Assembly: GCA_030141605.1 (NCBI GenBank)
Contig: JAQGDQ010001226.1
Coordinates: forward strand, 1-53,855
Reading direction: 5' to 3'
From: Tubiluchus corallicola
Taxonomy: Eukaryota > Priapulida > Priapulimorpha > Priapulimorphida > Tubiluchidae
DNA length: 53,855 bases
Shown: positions 38,447-49,562 of the stretch, piece by piece
How positions within the stretch are numbered: the stretch's first letter is position 1
Layout: each line of letters opens with the position of its first letter
Notes under the pieces: model-generated
What the model was told of the DNA's origin: nothing
The model's input: only the letters and a program-made list of their open reading frames with translations
The model's database searches: none
Made by a program: the position numbers and the translations under genes

Positions 38447-39374
38447 CCAGCCAAAGTTGCAAACTTAGAAAGAAGAAGAAACATAGCAGGTAAATCAGAA
38501 ATCGAATAATTTCACCAGCAAATTCAAAACAAATTCGTGTTTTATACTTTTTTTTAAATATGGTATTGCTGTGTCATAAAGTTAGCGTTTTTATAGGATT
38601 GTTATTGGCAGGCAAACTTAAACGAGCAGTGAATTCAATTTGCAGTCATTTTGTGTCACTAAGAAAGCTATACTAAGATACCTGAAAAAATTTCGTCTTT
38701 TCGTTTTTCATTGGTACGTTTATAAATGTCATCATCATAGTTTTTTAAATGCAAAAAGATTGTTTTTGTTTACAGTAAACAAAGCAAATTGCACACTGCG
38801 TCAAATACCAGCAATGAAAGACTTTCGTTGTTTTACTTCGTTTATAGAAACGTGAACTACATATATCGAGCGTCTATAGATATATATAGCATCTCATATA
38901 TGAGCTTCATTCATTACATCATTCCATTTTAAGCCCTAAATGTTTTGTTTATCATACGATTCACTTTGAATTTTCAGATTATTTCCATTACTTTTATTTC
39001 TTTCACTGTGTGTGACAATCTAACAAGCCCTGCTTTTTGATTGCCCGCAACACATTTACAGTCGTATATAGGTGAACAGTGTTTGAGGCTTTTCCTGTGC
39101 AGTATTTCTTATTTGTATTACGTTCATTGTAGGCCCTTTCACTAGATATTGTACATGAAACTATTGTAAATGTGTAATGTGAAATAAATGACTTCTGATT
39201 TATAAGTGTCGACCGGCTTGACTAAAATTTAGTTCAGTTTTATTTCGAGTTTTAGTTCAATTAGTGTTCGAACGACCTGACTGACAGTAAATTTCCATGT
39301 TTTATAGAAAATGCTGCTGTACTAGCCTTGGATACTGATCACAAAAACATCTATTTTCATGACACATATAAAGC
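38447..39374. other. Region upstream of the glycosyltransferase gene
   Basis: No other gene is supported. This should hold the promoter and 5' UTR of the gene at 39375. TTTTATAG at 39300-39307 could be a 5'-UTR splice acceptor. GAAATAAATGACTT at about 39180 resembles a poly(A) signal of something upstream. The ORF at 38640-38855 shows no motif. Confidence 0.35.
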
Positions 39375-40496
39375 ATGCAAGTCATACAATGGAAGATCCG
39401 ACATGTCTGTTTTGCTGGAATCGTATTAATCTTACCATTGTACTTCTTTACTCTCGGAAATTTGCTTAAAAATGCCAACAACGAATTAAACAGTGTCAAT
39501 AAAAAGCTGTCAAGCTCAGCCGAACCAGACGTAGAGGCGCTGGTGATGTCCCCATTTTCAACTACACAAAAGCTTTCGGATGCACAAGAAGATCCATTCC
39601 AATTGGAAGTAATTGTATTAACCTACAACAGACCTTTGTCTCTACAGAGGTTACTGCAGTCTTTGACTGCTGCAGTGTATGATGGAGACAACGTTCGATT
39701 GAAAATCTGTGTTGATAGATCTAAGAAAAAGCGTCGAGGTGTATCGAAAGAAACTGTCTCAGTTGCCAATTCGTTCGTCTGGCGTTATGGGAACAAAGAC
39801 GTGGTTGTCCACAAGCAACACTGGGGATTGCACAACCAGTGGTTTAACTGTTGGATACCAACAGAAGTACCTGGAGAGTATGGTCTCATTCTAGAGGATG
39901 ATCACGTAGTTTCCCGTTATTACTATCGATGGTTAAAAGCTGCTCTTCTGTTTTACAAGATTCATCCGCAAGTGGGCGCTGTAACACTAACGAAATCCAT
40001 AAACGTGGGAAGAAATGACGGACGCCGTAGGCAGGGCAGAAATCCGCTGTGTCCTCAATGCAAGGATAATGTTTTCTTGAATCCTCTTATTGGACCATGG
40101 GGGCTGGCTCCCATGCCACATGTTTGGTCAAAGCTTCGGCCGTGGGCACTTGAGAGGTTTCCAACCACTTCATTTATCCCAAACATTCCGGGCGAGAAAA
40201 ATCTGCTAATTAATTACTGGAATAGCAAACCTCGTCTCCGCTTGACGATTACACAAGAGACATTTGCGGCATATTATTTCAATCAAAATCACCTCTTTTG
40301 TCTTTACAATAACATTTGTGGTGTTAATGAGACGCTTCTTTGTCACATGTTCGAGCCAGGCGTGCACACACGCAGCTCTGATCCAAGAGTTGGCAAGTGT
40401 AGGTCTACACTACTCGATTCCTGGAACGATACCTACCTAAATTTTCCAAAGAATCTGCAGAGGATCAACTGGGATGCTGAGATAGTCACTGATTAA
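39375..40496 (+). CDS. Type II membrane glycosyltransferase (GT-A fold, GT2/GnT-I-like)
   Basis: A 373-codon open frame without introns. Residues about 11-28 form one hydrophobic segment after a short basic N-terminus, the layout of a Golgi type II glycosyltransferase. A Ser/Asn-rich stem runs to about residue 75. The catalytic domain starts at LEVIVLTYNRPLSLQRLLQS (residues 78-97), the nucleotide-sugar binding start typical of GT-A enzymes. ICVDRS is at 111-116, HWGLHNQWFNCW at 149-160 and EYGLILEDDHVVS at 168-180. The acidic EDD (174-176) is the likely metal/nucleotide-sugar site in place of DXD. IGPWGLAPMPHVW (239-251) and GEKNLLINYW (273-282) may form the acceptor side. N-glycosylation sequons are at N318 and N351. 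The start is chosen because the membrane anchor follows this Met directly and the next Met is residue 58. Donor and acceptor cannot be inferred. A decayed paralogue lies about 1 kb upstream, and the last codons are copied as 46-bp units downstream. Confidence 0.85.
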   Translation: MQVIQWKIRHVCFAGIVLILPLYFFTLGNLLKNANNELNSVNKKLSSSAEPDVEALVMSPFSTTQKLSDAQEDPFQLEVIVLTYNRPLSLQRLLQSLTAAVYDGDNVRLKICVDRSKKKRRGVSKETVSVANSFVWRYGNKDVVVHKQHWGLHNQWFNCWIPTEVPGEYGLILEDDHVVSRYYYRWLKAALLFYKIHPQVGAVTLTKSINVGRNDGRRRQGRNPLCPQCKDNVFLNPLIGPWGLAPMPHVWSKLRPWALERFPTTSFIPNIPGEKNLLINYWNSKPRLRLTITQETFAAYYFNQNHLFCLYNNICGVNETLLCHMFEPGVHTRSSDPRVGKCRSTLLDSWNDTYLNFPKNLQRINWDAEIVTD

Positions 40497-40838
40497 GACT
40501 TCAATTGATTGTAAATGGGATGCTGAGATAGTCACTGATTAAGACTTCAATTGATTGTAAATGGGATGCTGAGATAGTCACTGATTAAGACTTCAATTGA
40601 TTGTAAATGGGGTGCTGAGATAGTCACTGATTAAGACTTCAATTGATTGTAAATGGGATGCTGAGATAGTCACTGATTAAGACTTCAATTGACTGTAAAT
40701 GGGATGCTGAGATAGTCACTGATTAAGACTTCAATTGATTGTAAATGGGATGCTGAGATAGTCACTGATTAAGACTTTAATTGATTGTAAATGGGATGCT
40801 GAGATAGTCACTGATTAAGACTTTAATTGATTGTAAAT
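40471..40838 (+). repeat. 46-bp minisatellite, 8 units, starting in the glycosyltransferase 3' end
   Basis: The unit runs GGGATGCTGAGATAGTCACT + GATTAAGACTTCAATTGATT + GTAAAT, starting at 40471, 40517, 40563, 40609, 40655, 40701, 40747 and 40793. The first unit contains the last codons (GG GAT GCT GAG ATA GTC ACT GAT, coding DAEIVTD) and the stop TAA of the glycosyltransferase gene. Every unit is exactly 46 bp and there are only a few substitutions (GGGGTG, GACTG, ACTTTAATTG). The palindrome TCAATTGA lies in most units. Confidence 0.95.
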
Positions 40839-41433
40839 GAAAACGATATGACGTCTTATGATGTAATATAATAATATTAAAAAGAAATTGTAATCTGTAA
40901 TATTAAGTTGCATAAAAGATAGTCAACAACTGTTTTTTAGAAAGCAAGTAAGAGATGCTTTGAAAATCATTATATTTAAAGCCAAGAATATTATCATATT
41001 ACGTAAAATATGCTCCCATTGGGCAAAATTAGTAAAATTGTTATGACGTATTATGACGTAGTAAACAATTAAAGTACAAATCCGAGAACAAAGTAAAGTA
41101 TTTTGTTGTATAGAAATTCTGAAGTGTTTAAATTACGACTAACTAACGTGCCTCCAATAACCATTACATAGGTTTATTGCTCACCAATCCACAAAACAAC
41201 AGCAACAGCAAAAACTTTTTTTACAATGTTCAAATTGCATGAAATGAAAAACGCTAATACATCCAACCACTAATAATCTCCTAATGCGTGAGCATTCCAC
41301 ATAGTTTTCGCTTTCTGCTCCTGAAATGCCGGCAATAACTAGTTGTTAACTGACACGAGTTTTTTCATTAATGTGTTATTTTGACGTCGCAAGCGAGTAA
41401 CCCAGTAATCCTAAAATGAAGAAATGAAAAGAC
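40839..41433. other. Region downstream of the glycosyltransferase array
   Basis: AT-rich DNA. AATAATATTAAAAAG (about 40870) is a possible but non-canonical poly(A) region for the glycosyltransferase transcript. I see no gene. Confidence 0.35.
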
Positions 41434-41688
41434 ATGACGTTTCTCTCCACATTGTGCACTCTCCTCGGGTGGAAAGACACAAAAAAATTTAAAGGAAAAG
41501 CACAAAAAAACATGAATGACGAATTTTATGGGATTTTTCTATCAATCCTTCCAATTCTTGTCATAATGAACTTTCTTCGTGTAATCGGACAAACACTGGT
41601 AGAAAAATATCAAATCTTGCAACAAATTTTGACAACTAACGAAAACTTAAACCGAACTGAAACTGAAAAAAGAAAACTAATAAAATAA
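41434..41688 (+). CDS. Small ORF of unknown function (84 codons)
   Basis: It encodes a basic N-terminal part, one hydrophobic segment (GIFLSILPILVIMNFL, residues about 33-48) and a charged C-terminus rich in Lys/Glu/Asn (TNENLNRTETEKRK). This would suit a small single-pass membrane protein, but the length is close to chance in AT-rich DNA and I recognise no family. The stop overlaps AATAAAATCATTTTATT (41684-41700), a perfect inverted repeat that carries AATAAA on both strands and could serve as a poly(A) signal. I give this little weight as a gene. Confidence 0.2.
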   Translation: MTFLSTLCTLLGWKDTKKFKGKAQKNMNDEFYGIFLSILPILVIMNFLRVIGQTLVEKYQILQQILTTNENLNRTETEKRKLIK

Positions 41689-42175
41689 AATCATTTTATT
41701 CTATTTCATGGCTTCTCTAATACATCTAGCATTTAGAGCAATATTTAGAGTTAAACTCACCATAATAGAAGCTTTCATAACATAAAATTCTACTCTCATT
41801 ACGAATATTCAGTTAATTTTATTATAAATTTACTGTAAAACTTGTTTCATATGATTTCAATCACTTCGTTGTTAGCGGTATTAAATTTGAAGAAGCGTCA
41901 TTTTCCGTTGCGCGAGACGAATGACGTAATGAGTACAGTCACCAGAACAACCAAAGATCGGTAAACAAACACCGGTAACCAAGGACGCTTTCTACACTAC
42001 GTACGTCATTCTCGCTGACTCACGCGAAAGACGTGAAACATGGCGATCTTTACGGCATTGCACTTCATTTAAAGTCTCTTTTGTTTAATAGTAACCATGA
42101 ATTCTTTGCGTAATCATAATAATGAGTTTAAAAAACTTATTCGATGTCTGCTGGGGTTATATAGGCTTTTAATAT
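41689..42175. other. Unique sequence with CRE/YY1-like motifs
   Basis: At about 41915-42050 there is TGACGTAATGAG, then TACGTCATTCTCG, and ACATGGCGATCTT. The first two form an imperfect inverted pair (CGAATGACGTA/TACGTCATTCTCG). These resemble CRE and YY1 promoter motifs, but no downstream gene is evident because a minisatellite follows. Confidence 0.3.
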
Positions 42176-44092
42176 TGTTTTTTAATCAACTTCTACTGCT
42201 TACCTCTGCCTGTGTTTTTTTTTAATCAACTTCTACTGCTTACCTCTGTCTGTGTTTTTTAGTCAACTTCTACTGCTTACTTCTGCCTGTGTTTTTTAAT
42301 CAACTTCTACTGCTTACCTCTGCCTGTGTTTTTTTAATCAACTTCTACTGCTTACTTCTGCCTGTGTTTTTTTAATCAACTTCTACTGCTTACCTCTGTC
42401 TGTGTTTTTTAATCAACTTCTACTGCTTACCTCTGCCTGTGTTTTTTTAATCAACTTCTACTGCTTACCTTTGCCTGTGTTTTTAATCAACTTCTACTGC
42501 TTACCTCTGCCTGTGTTTTTTTAATCAACTTCTACTGCTTACCTCTGCCTGTGTTTTTTTAATCAACTTCTACTGCTTACCTCTGCCTGTGTTTTTTAAT
42601 CAACTTCTACTGCTTACCTCTGCCTGTGTTTTTTAATCAACTTCTACTGCTTACCTCTGCCTGTGTTTTTTTAATCAACTTCTACTGCTTACCTCTGCCT
42701 GGTTTTTAATCAACTTCTACGCTTACCTCTGCCTGTTTTTAATCAACTTCTACTGCTTACCTCTGCCTGTGTTTTTTTAATCAACTTCTACTGCTTACCT
42801 CTGCCTGTGTTTTTTTAATCAACTTCTACTGCTACCTCTGCCTGTGTTTTTAATCAACTTCTACTGCTTACCTCTGCCTGTGTTTTTTAATCAACTTCTA
42901 CTGCTTACCTCTGCCTGTGTTTTTTAAATCAACTTCTACTGCTTACCTCTGCCTGTGTTTTTTTAATCAACTTCTACTGCTTACCTCTGCCTGTGTTTTT
43001 TTAATCAACTTCTACTGCTTACCTCTGCCTGTGTTTTTTTAATCAACTTCTACTGCTTACCTCTGCCTGTGTTTTTTTAATCAACTTCTACTGCTTACCT
43101 CTGCCTGTGTTTTTTAATCAACTTCTACTGCTTACCTCTGCCTGTGTTTTTTTAATCAACTTCTACTGCTTACCTCTGCCTGTGTTTTTTTAATCAACTT
43201 CTACTGCTTACCTCTGCCTGTGTTTTTTTAATCAACTTCTACTGCTTACCTCTGCCTGTGTTTTTTTAATCAACTTCTACTGCTTACCTCTGCCTGTGTT
43301 TTTTAATCAACTTCTACTGCTTACCTCTGCCTGTGTTTTTTAATCAACTTCTACTGCTTACCTCTGCCTGTGTTTTTTAATCAACTTCTACTGCTTACCT
43401 CTGCCTGTGTTTTTTTAATCAACTTCTACTGCTTACCTCTGCCTGTGTTTTTTAATCAACTTCACTGCTTACCTCGCCTGTGTTTTTTAATCAACTTGCT
43501 TACCTCTGGTGTTTTTTTAATCAACTTCTACGTTGTGTGTTTTTTTTTTACTGCTTACCTCTGCCTGTGTTTTTTAATCAATTTCTACTGCTTACCTCTG
43601 CCTGTGTTTTTTAATCAACTTCTACTGCTTACCTCTGCCTGTGTGTTTTAATCAACTTCTACTGCTTACCTCTGTCTGTGTTTTTTAATCAACTTCTACT
43701 GCTTACCTCTGCCTGTGTTTTTTAATCAATTTCTACTGCTTACCTCTGCCTGTGTTTTTTAATCAACTTCTACTGCTTACCTCTGCCTGTGTTTTTTAAT
43801 CAACTTCTACTGCTTACCTCTGCTTGTGTTTTTTAATCAACTTCTACTGCTTACCTCTGCCTGTGTTTTTTAATCATCTTCTACTGCTTACCTCTGCCTG
43901 TGTTTTTTAAATCAACTTCTACTGCTTACCGCTGCCTGTGTTTTTTAAATCAACTTCTACTGCTTACCGCTGCCTGTGTTTTTTAAATCAACTTCTACTG
44001 CTTACCTCTGCCTGTGTTTTTTTAATCAACTTCTACTGCTTACCTCTGCCTGTGTTTTTTAAATCAACTTCTACTGCTTACCGCTGCCTGTG
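42176..44092. repeat. 36-37-bp minisatellite, about 52 units
   Basis: The unit runs TTTTTTAATCAACTTCTACT + GCTTACCTCTGCCTGTG, with a variable T run (4-9 T) that makes unit length differ by a few bases. Most units are otherwise almost identical. Scattered deletions occur at about 42700-42840 and strongly at about 43455-43555, where several units lose 1-10 bases. Late units carry ACCGCTGCC and TTAAATCAAC variants. Confidence 0.94.
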
Positions 44093-45927
44093 GTAGCAAG
44101 TATTAATAAACTGAAGGCTGAGCAATTAAACATGTTTTCTTCAGCTGCTACGTATCAGCCGAAACAGAACCTGCGGCCTTCGCCCAAACTGCCCATTTTG
44201 TTGGGCACTTATTCAGCTTACGTCGTAACTGGAATTTGAAATGACTTGTTGAGAGGCATTTGAGATAGAGTAGTGGCGAATTTGACTGCCAGTGCAATGC
44301 GCGTCGGAGGAAAACTCTCACAAGACAAAGATTCAATTAAGGAGGCTTTTAAACGACTCGCCTCTTAGTAACATCATCAGTGATCTTTGGTTTGTTTCCC
44401 GGCGTGATGAGCTGCAGAGTACGTGGGGTGGATCTAAGCCGAGGGTTTTGCACCTAAATGCGAAAATCAAGACTGAACGCGCGCGTATGTAGTTTAGACG
44501 ATGTAAGAAACGCAGCGCTGAAATACATACGATTGTTAAATTATATTTTTTGATTGTATGGACTAAATTAGTTACAGGCAGGTGAATGCAACACTAATTT
44601 TATACTTGCATGTCCTCGGGCTATTCTATTACTATGGATTAATAATTTAAAATTGAATTGAAAATAATTACAGTGCAGATGAAAAGCGATAGGCCCACTC
44701 TGTAGTCAGGCACATACATGCAAAATAATTTACTTTGTATTGAAACAGATAAGCCGTCTAGCACTCTAGGAAGGAGTCATTATGAACACTACCTGAAAAC
44801 AACCGAGTCGCCAAACTGTATGAGCATTCCCAAGAGCTTAGTGCATTTCAGTTGTGTTCTGTACAGTATTGGATTACGCTTATTCATAGGCAATGCATAG
44901 ATGGATGAACATTTCGCACGCGAGTTTCAAAACTTACATGCCATTATTACGTCATTTGGTTATGTGACCCAGGCTCAATCACTTATTATTGTTAGACGAC
45001 GAGCTTCTGAAAGACTTATCATTTATAACGTTTGAAAAAAAACGAATACTCCTTGAATTCGCAATGGGAAAAAAAGCGAAACTTCACAAGAATAATACTG
45101 GAATGAATTCTGCACTGAATGACAGAATCAAATTTTAAATTCAAGATGGCGGCGATAACATACTTTTCGTGAAAGGCTACACCAATTCGTAACGAATCGT
45201 CATGAAACTTTGTAGGAATACACTAGAGCGAAATCGGCATCCATGGACAAAGTTCGATTTTCCATCCGCCATTTTGATTTCAAAATGCCAGCGATAAAAT
45301 GCATGTAGTTTTCATAATTTTGATTGCTTATTCATCGTTATATATATTTACTGAATAAATTATTACTTTCTTTTGTACATAAAATCACACCCAATCGTTT
45401 AATGGTCATTATGGTCATCGGGCACCACGCTAACATTAATAATAGGCAAACCAAGACGAAATTAATGAATTTATCCGATCTGCATTACAAATTAACGCTC
45501 ATTAGTTGCCTTAATTAGACTGAGCAACGTTAGCAGAACGTTGTACTGAAACTTCGGAAAGGCAGTTAGCATGCCAAGTCCCTTGACTATTATAACGGTT
45601 TGACAGGTAATGTTTCACAACTAGACCTTAATTAAACTCAAATAAAGATGAGAGAGTGAGATTTAAGTCTGTGATTGCGCTGTGTGGTATGTTTACCTGG
45701 TGTATGCAGTGAAGCAAACACATGTACACTACATACATCGATGTCGCATACAGTTTATCCAGCAAATCAAGTGACCATCTAAACAGCCTTGTGCGAAGGA
45801 AAATGGGCACAACTGGACTAATTAGCTAAAAGCTCAGGTAGCGCTGCAATCAGCAGTATGCGAATGTTTTTACAAAATGCCGGTAGTGTTGCCTTAATAT
45901 TTAATAGTGCTAGTAGAAGCAACAACT
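44093..45927. other. Unique sequence with a dispersed-repeat-like segment
   Basis: No gene is supported. At about 45130-45310 two related segments, ATTCAAGATGGCGGCGATAA and TTTCAAAATGCCAGCGATAA, lie about 150 bp apart in the same orientation, with AAACTTTGTAGGAATACACT between them. This looks like an old dispersed repeat rather than a promoter, although AAGATGGCGGC resembles a YY1 site. Confidence 0.4.
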
Positions 45928-45976
45928 GCAGTGGTGGTAGTAGTAGTGATAGTGGTAGTGGTAATGGTAGTTGTAT

Positions 45977-46045
<69 letters not shown>

Positions 46046-46080
46046 CATCAGCAGCAGCAGCAGTAGCAATAGTAGTGATC
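45928..46080. repeat. (AGT)n/(GGT)n trinucleotide tract
   Basis: GTGGTAGTAGTAGTG-type repeats with a pure (AGT)n core at about 45985-46045, followed by AGCAGC. The poly-Ser, poly-Val and poly-Leu ORFs over it are artefacts. Confidence 0.92.
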
Positions 46081-47070
46081 GTAGCAACACTAGTGGTAGC
46101 AACAGTTGTACAGGTACAAATAGTTAAACTGAATGTTACTACCGCATTTCAGTAGGTTGTTTAAATTCCTAACTAAATAATATGCCTGTATTTCGAAACG
46201 ACCTACTTTTTATATTTCAGTCAGTAAAATCCGTTTATTGTAGCATTCACAATACGTTTAAACCGTTTGAGTACAAAAGGCTAATGCACACTAAAACGTC
46301 AGAATGTATACTGTCATTGAGAACAACATTGAATGAAACCAAAGATAGTATTTTAGCTTAGATAAGGAACGTAGATTATCCGAACAAAGACGTAATGATT
46401 ATTATATTGTAAACGGTAGTTTATACATGCTAAGCCTACAAAGCAACTTCATTCGATGATAAAAATGCATCCTCTTCATCGCCACCGTTCCGCCCGATGC
46501 TGTTGCCTTCATCTTTATCATCAAATGCCAACGGTTAATCAGTCATACTTGCAATCAACTAATATTTCCGTGCTAAATAGATTTCTATGGCGTACATTCA
46601 ATTTTGACACAGACAATAATGCAAGGCTTTCACTGCCTTGAGATTAGCTTAAAAAGTCTATTTTCCCCTTTAAGCAAGTAATATCAGTATAATTATAGTT
46701 TCACATATTCGACAACAAAATGTCTGAAATTGCACTGAAAATCACTGCAAAGCAATTCACTCTATCTGTATGCAAGTAGTCAATTTCACAGAGCGTCTCC
46801 TGCAGTGAATAGACGGAAACTTTACGGGAAATGATCTACAACGGGTTCAAGCCTATATATTTACGTTTGCAGACTTTCCTGCCTTGACTGCAGCTTACTT
46901 GGCATGATTTGCGAATCTCTGGCAGTCTGAGCCGGGAAGAATTAATGCGCGTTCACCAAACTTAGCAGCTGATATAATCAAATAGTTTTTATGACATTTC
47001 AAATACGGAATCGTTCAAGGAACAACACCGGTGCCAGTCATAATTTAATTTACATGTTTGTCATTTGACA
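46081..47070. other. Gene-free unique sequence
   Basis: AT-rich DNA with no supported feature. The ORF at 46456-46641 is unassigned. Confidence 0.4.
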
Positions 47071-47089
47071 GGTACTACTACTACTACTG

Positions 47090-47142
<53 letters not shown>

Positions 47143-47212
47143 GCTACTGCTACTGCTACTGCTACTGCTACTGCTACTGCTACTGCTACTGCTACTGCTG
47201 CTGCTGCTGCTG

Positions 47213-47249
<37 letters not shown>

Positions 47250-47255
47250 CGCTGC
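47071..47255. repeat. (TAC)n and (TGCTAC)n tract
   Basis: A (TAC)n run, then (TGCTAC)n from about 47140, a short (TGC)n and (TAC)n again to about 47248. The mirrored order (TAC)-(TGCTAC)-(TGC)-(TAC) suggests internal duplication of a variant. Confidence 0.93.
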
Positions 47256-47961
47256 AGTTGTTGCTTCTACTACCACTATTAAATATGAAGACAACACTAC
47301 CTTCATTTTGTAAAAAAATTCACATTCCGTTGCAGTAGTACCAGCAGGAAAACGTAGGTGACTTTGAAAAAATTAATACAAACATAAAATGAACGTTCAG
47401 TGGAGTGTGAGTGCATCACTCTGTCAAATGTTAAATCAGACTCTAAAGTGATCAATACGTTTTGGTGAGACCGTCAGTAAGTTTTGTTTTCGCAGGCGTT
47501 TTTATTTTCAAAAATTGGAAATTAATAGCGTCAGATACGACTCGTAATTACTATTAGTTTCTTGTATTGTGACCAATTTTCAGCATTTCAATTTTCATAG
47601 TAAAAATTAATGGTGTTTAAGTGATTTCATCGACGCTACGTTGCTGTTCTTTGCTCAGTTCTTCCTTCAATCAGTCTTTCTCCGCTTTATTTCCATCTTT
47701 TTTTCTTCTTTGGTTGATCAAAATTTCACTGGTTGAGCGTTTGTGCGTCTGTTTGGCTGGTTAGTTAGTTAACTGGTTGTTGGATTGACCGCTTGGTTAG
47801 TTTGCCGATTAATTGACTGATTAGTTGATACTTATTCCGTTGGTTTGTTTGTTCACTTGTTCGTTTTTTTTGTTCATTCATTCCGTGAATGTTCAATCTT
47901 TTCCTGTTTCGACAATGCCTAGCCATTCGTTGGCTTTTACTTTTACCTGTTTGCTTGTTTG
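47256..47961. other. Unique sequence with TTGG/TTAG simple tracts
   Basis: I see no gene. A cryptic GGTTAGTTAG/TTGATT-rich stretch lies at about 47730-47860. Confidence 0.45.
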
Positions 47962-48077
47962 TTGTTGTTGTTATTGTTGTTGTTGTTGTTGCTGTTGTTG
48001 TTGTTGTTGCTGCTGTCGTTGTTGTGGTGGTGGTTTTGGTGGTGGTAGCGCGCGGGCGGTTGTTGTTGTTGTTATAG
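47962..48077. repeat. (TTG)n/(TGG)n tract
   Basis: A (TTG)n run with TGC and TGG interruptions and a short CGCGCGGGCGG insert near 48050. The Val-rich and Cys-rich ORFs over it are artefacts. Confidence 0.9.
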
Positions 48078-48137
48078 CTCTAGAAAAGCTAGAAAAAGTT
48101 AACGCAGTTTATTGTGTATTTAATTAATGATCACTTG

Positions 48138-48513
48138 TTCACATGACAAGCTTTTCACATGACATTCTGTTCACATGACATGCTGTTTACATAACAAGCT
48201 GTTCACATGACATGATGTTCACATAACAAGCTGTTCACATGACATGATGTTCACATGACATGCTGTTTACATGACATGCTGTTCACATGACATGCTGTTT
48301 ACATGACATGCTGTTCACATGACATGCTGTTTACATGACATGCTGTTCACATGACATGCTGTTTACATGATATGCTGTTCACATGACATGCTGTTCACAT
48401 GACATGCAGTTCACATCACAAGCTTTTCACATGGCATGCTGTTTACATGACATGCTGTTTACATGACATGCTGTTCACATGACATGCTGTTCACATGACA
48501 TGCTGTACACATG
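48138..48513. repeat. 16-bp minisatellite, about 23 units
   Basis: Units TTCACATGACATGCTG and TTTACATGACATGCTG alternate over part of the array, giving a 32-bp dimer. Variants include ATAACAAGCTG, GACATGATG and CATCACAAGCTT. Each unit contains CATGACATG. Confidence 0.93.
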
Positions 48514-48925
48514 AATGACAGAATCCTTCTGCCGATAATCTTGTAAAACAAGTTAAAATATTAGACGGTAATAGACTGCACAACGATTTAGCCTTGACGA
48601 ATCTCTGTACAAATAACTTGATTGACTTTTAAACTAATTTCAAGATTAAGGTGCGCAAACAGTACTTTAAACGATAATACTGGACATTAACTTAATTCCA
48701 ATTGATTTAGACAAATATCTCATTTCGTCTACTTGAAATTGTCCACTTTAACCAGTTTCAAGTTGGTTTCAAATTTGTGTTAAATACCATACGGAAGCAG
48801 ATCGTTTAAGGGCAAGTAATTTAAGCCGTTGCAGTAAAAAAGCGTGAGATCCAGACTATCTTCGAGCAGCTTTTACATCTCTGAAGAAAATGCTCTACTA
48901 AAGAGGGAATTTTATACGCCCTTGA
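48514..48925. other. Gene-free unique sequence
   Basis: AT-rich, with no supported feature. Confidence 0.4.
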
Positions 48926-49562
48926 GTACAAATTACCCAGAACAAAATTCTTAAACTAATATATCATGTAGGGTATGACCGTCCCACAAATATAATTTAC
49001 TTGTCTGTTAAAACTCTTAAAGTGAAAGAAATATATGACATGTATTGTCTTCATTTCATGTATCAGTATCATAATTCACTACTTCCACCAGCTTTTCAGT
49101 CATACTTTAGTCCAGTTTCAAATCAACATGATCATTACACAAGATATTCAGTCGGAAACTCCCTCTTCCAAAAACAAATATAATGAAACAGTCATCAAAA
49201 TATAATGCTATTAAAATATGGTCATCAATTCCGCGTGAAATGAAAATTCTTAATCTTTATCAATTTAAAAAAGCATCAAAGAATTACCTACTACAACGGT
49301 ATAATTAACTCACAATTTTACTCATCCTGATCTTAAGTTACTAACAAAACTTATTTTGTTCTAATGTACGTTATAACTGATGAAAATACTATGTAATGTT
49401 AATTGTCAATTGTTCCGCTTATCTGGAGGAGGACTCGAAAGCTTAATGCTCCTTCCTCCTCCTCACAGTAACTCGTTTATTTATAATTTTTTTCCAATGT
49501 AATATCAATTTGTATGCATGTTTGTGCTGCTTGAATAAATTCATAATTCATAATTCATAATT
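48926..49562 (+). mobile_element. 5'-truncated LINE (LINE-C) with (CATAATT)n tail
   Basis: From 48926 one frame reads QNKILKLIYHVGYDRPTN, then LSVKTLKVKEIYDMYCLHFM, then YQYHNSLLPPAFQSYFSP and HDHYTRY. This is the characteristic late part of LINE ORF2 proteins (L..L....+Y.......+++....LP..F........H.Y.TR). A frameshift follows a stop at 49181-49183. The second frame, 49210-49308, reads IKIWSSIPREMK and QFKKASKNYLLQRYN-stop, the usual C-terminus (WN.LP......FK...K..L...Y). The 3' UTR includes TTATTTTGTTCTAATG and a GGAGGAGGAC...CCTCCTCCTC inverted pair (about 49426-49464). The tail is (TTCATAA)n at 49540-49562. It is a non-functional relic, and part of its UTR recurs at 27611-27674. Confidence 0.78.

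Noticed and set aside
45135-45160. AAGATGGCGGC as a YY1 promoter site
   Set aside because: A related segment occurs about 150 bp downstream in the same orientation, so a dispersed repeat is more likely, and no gene follows.
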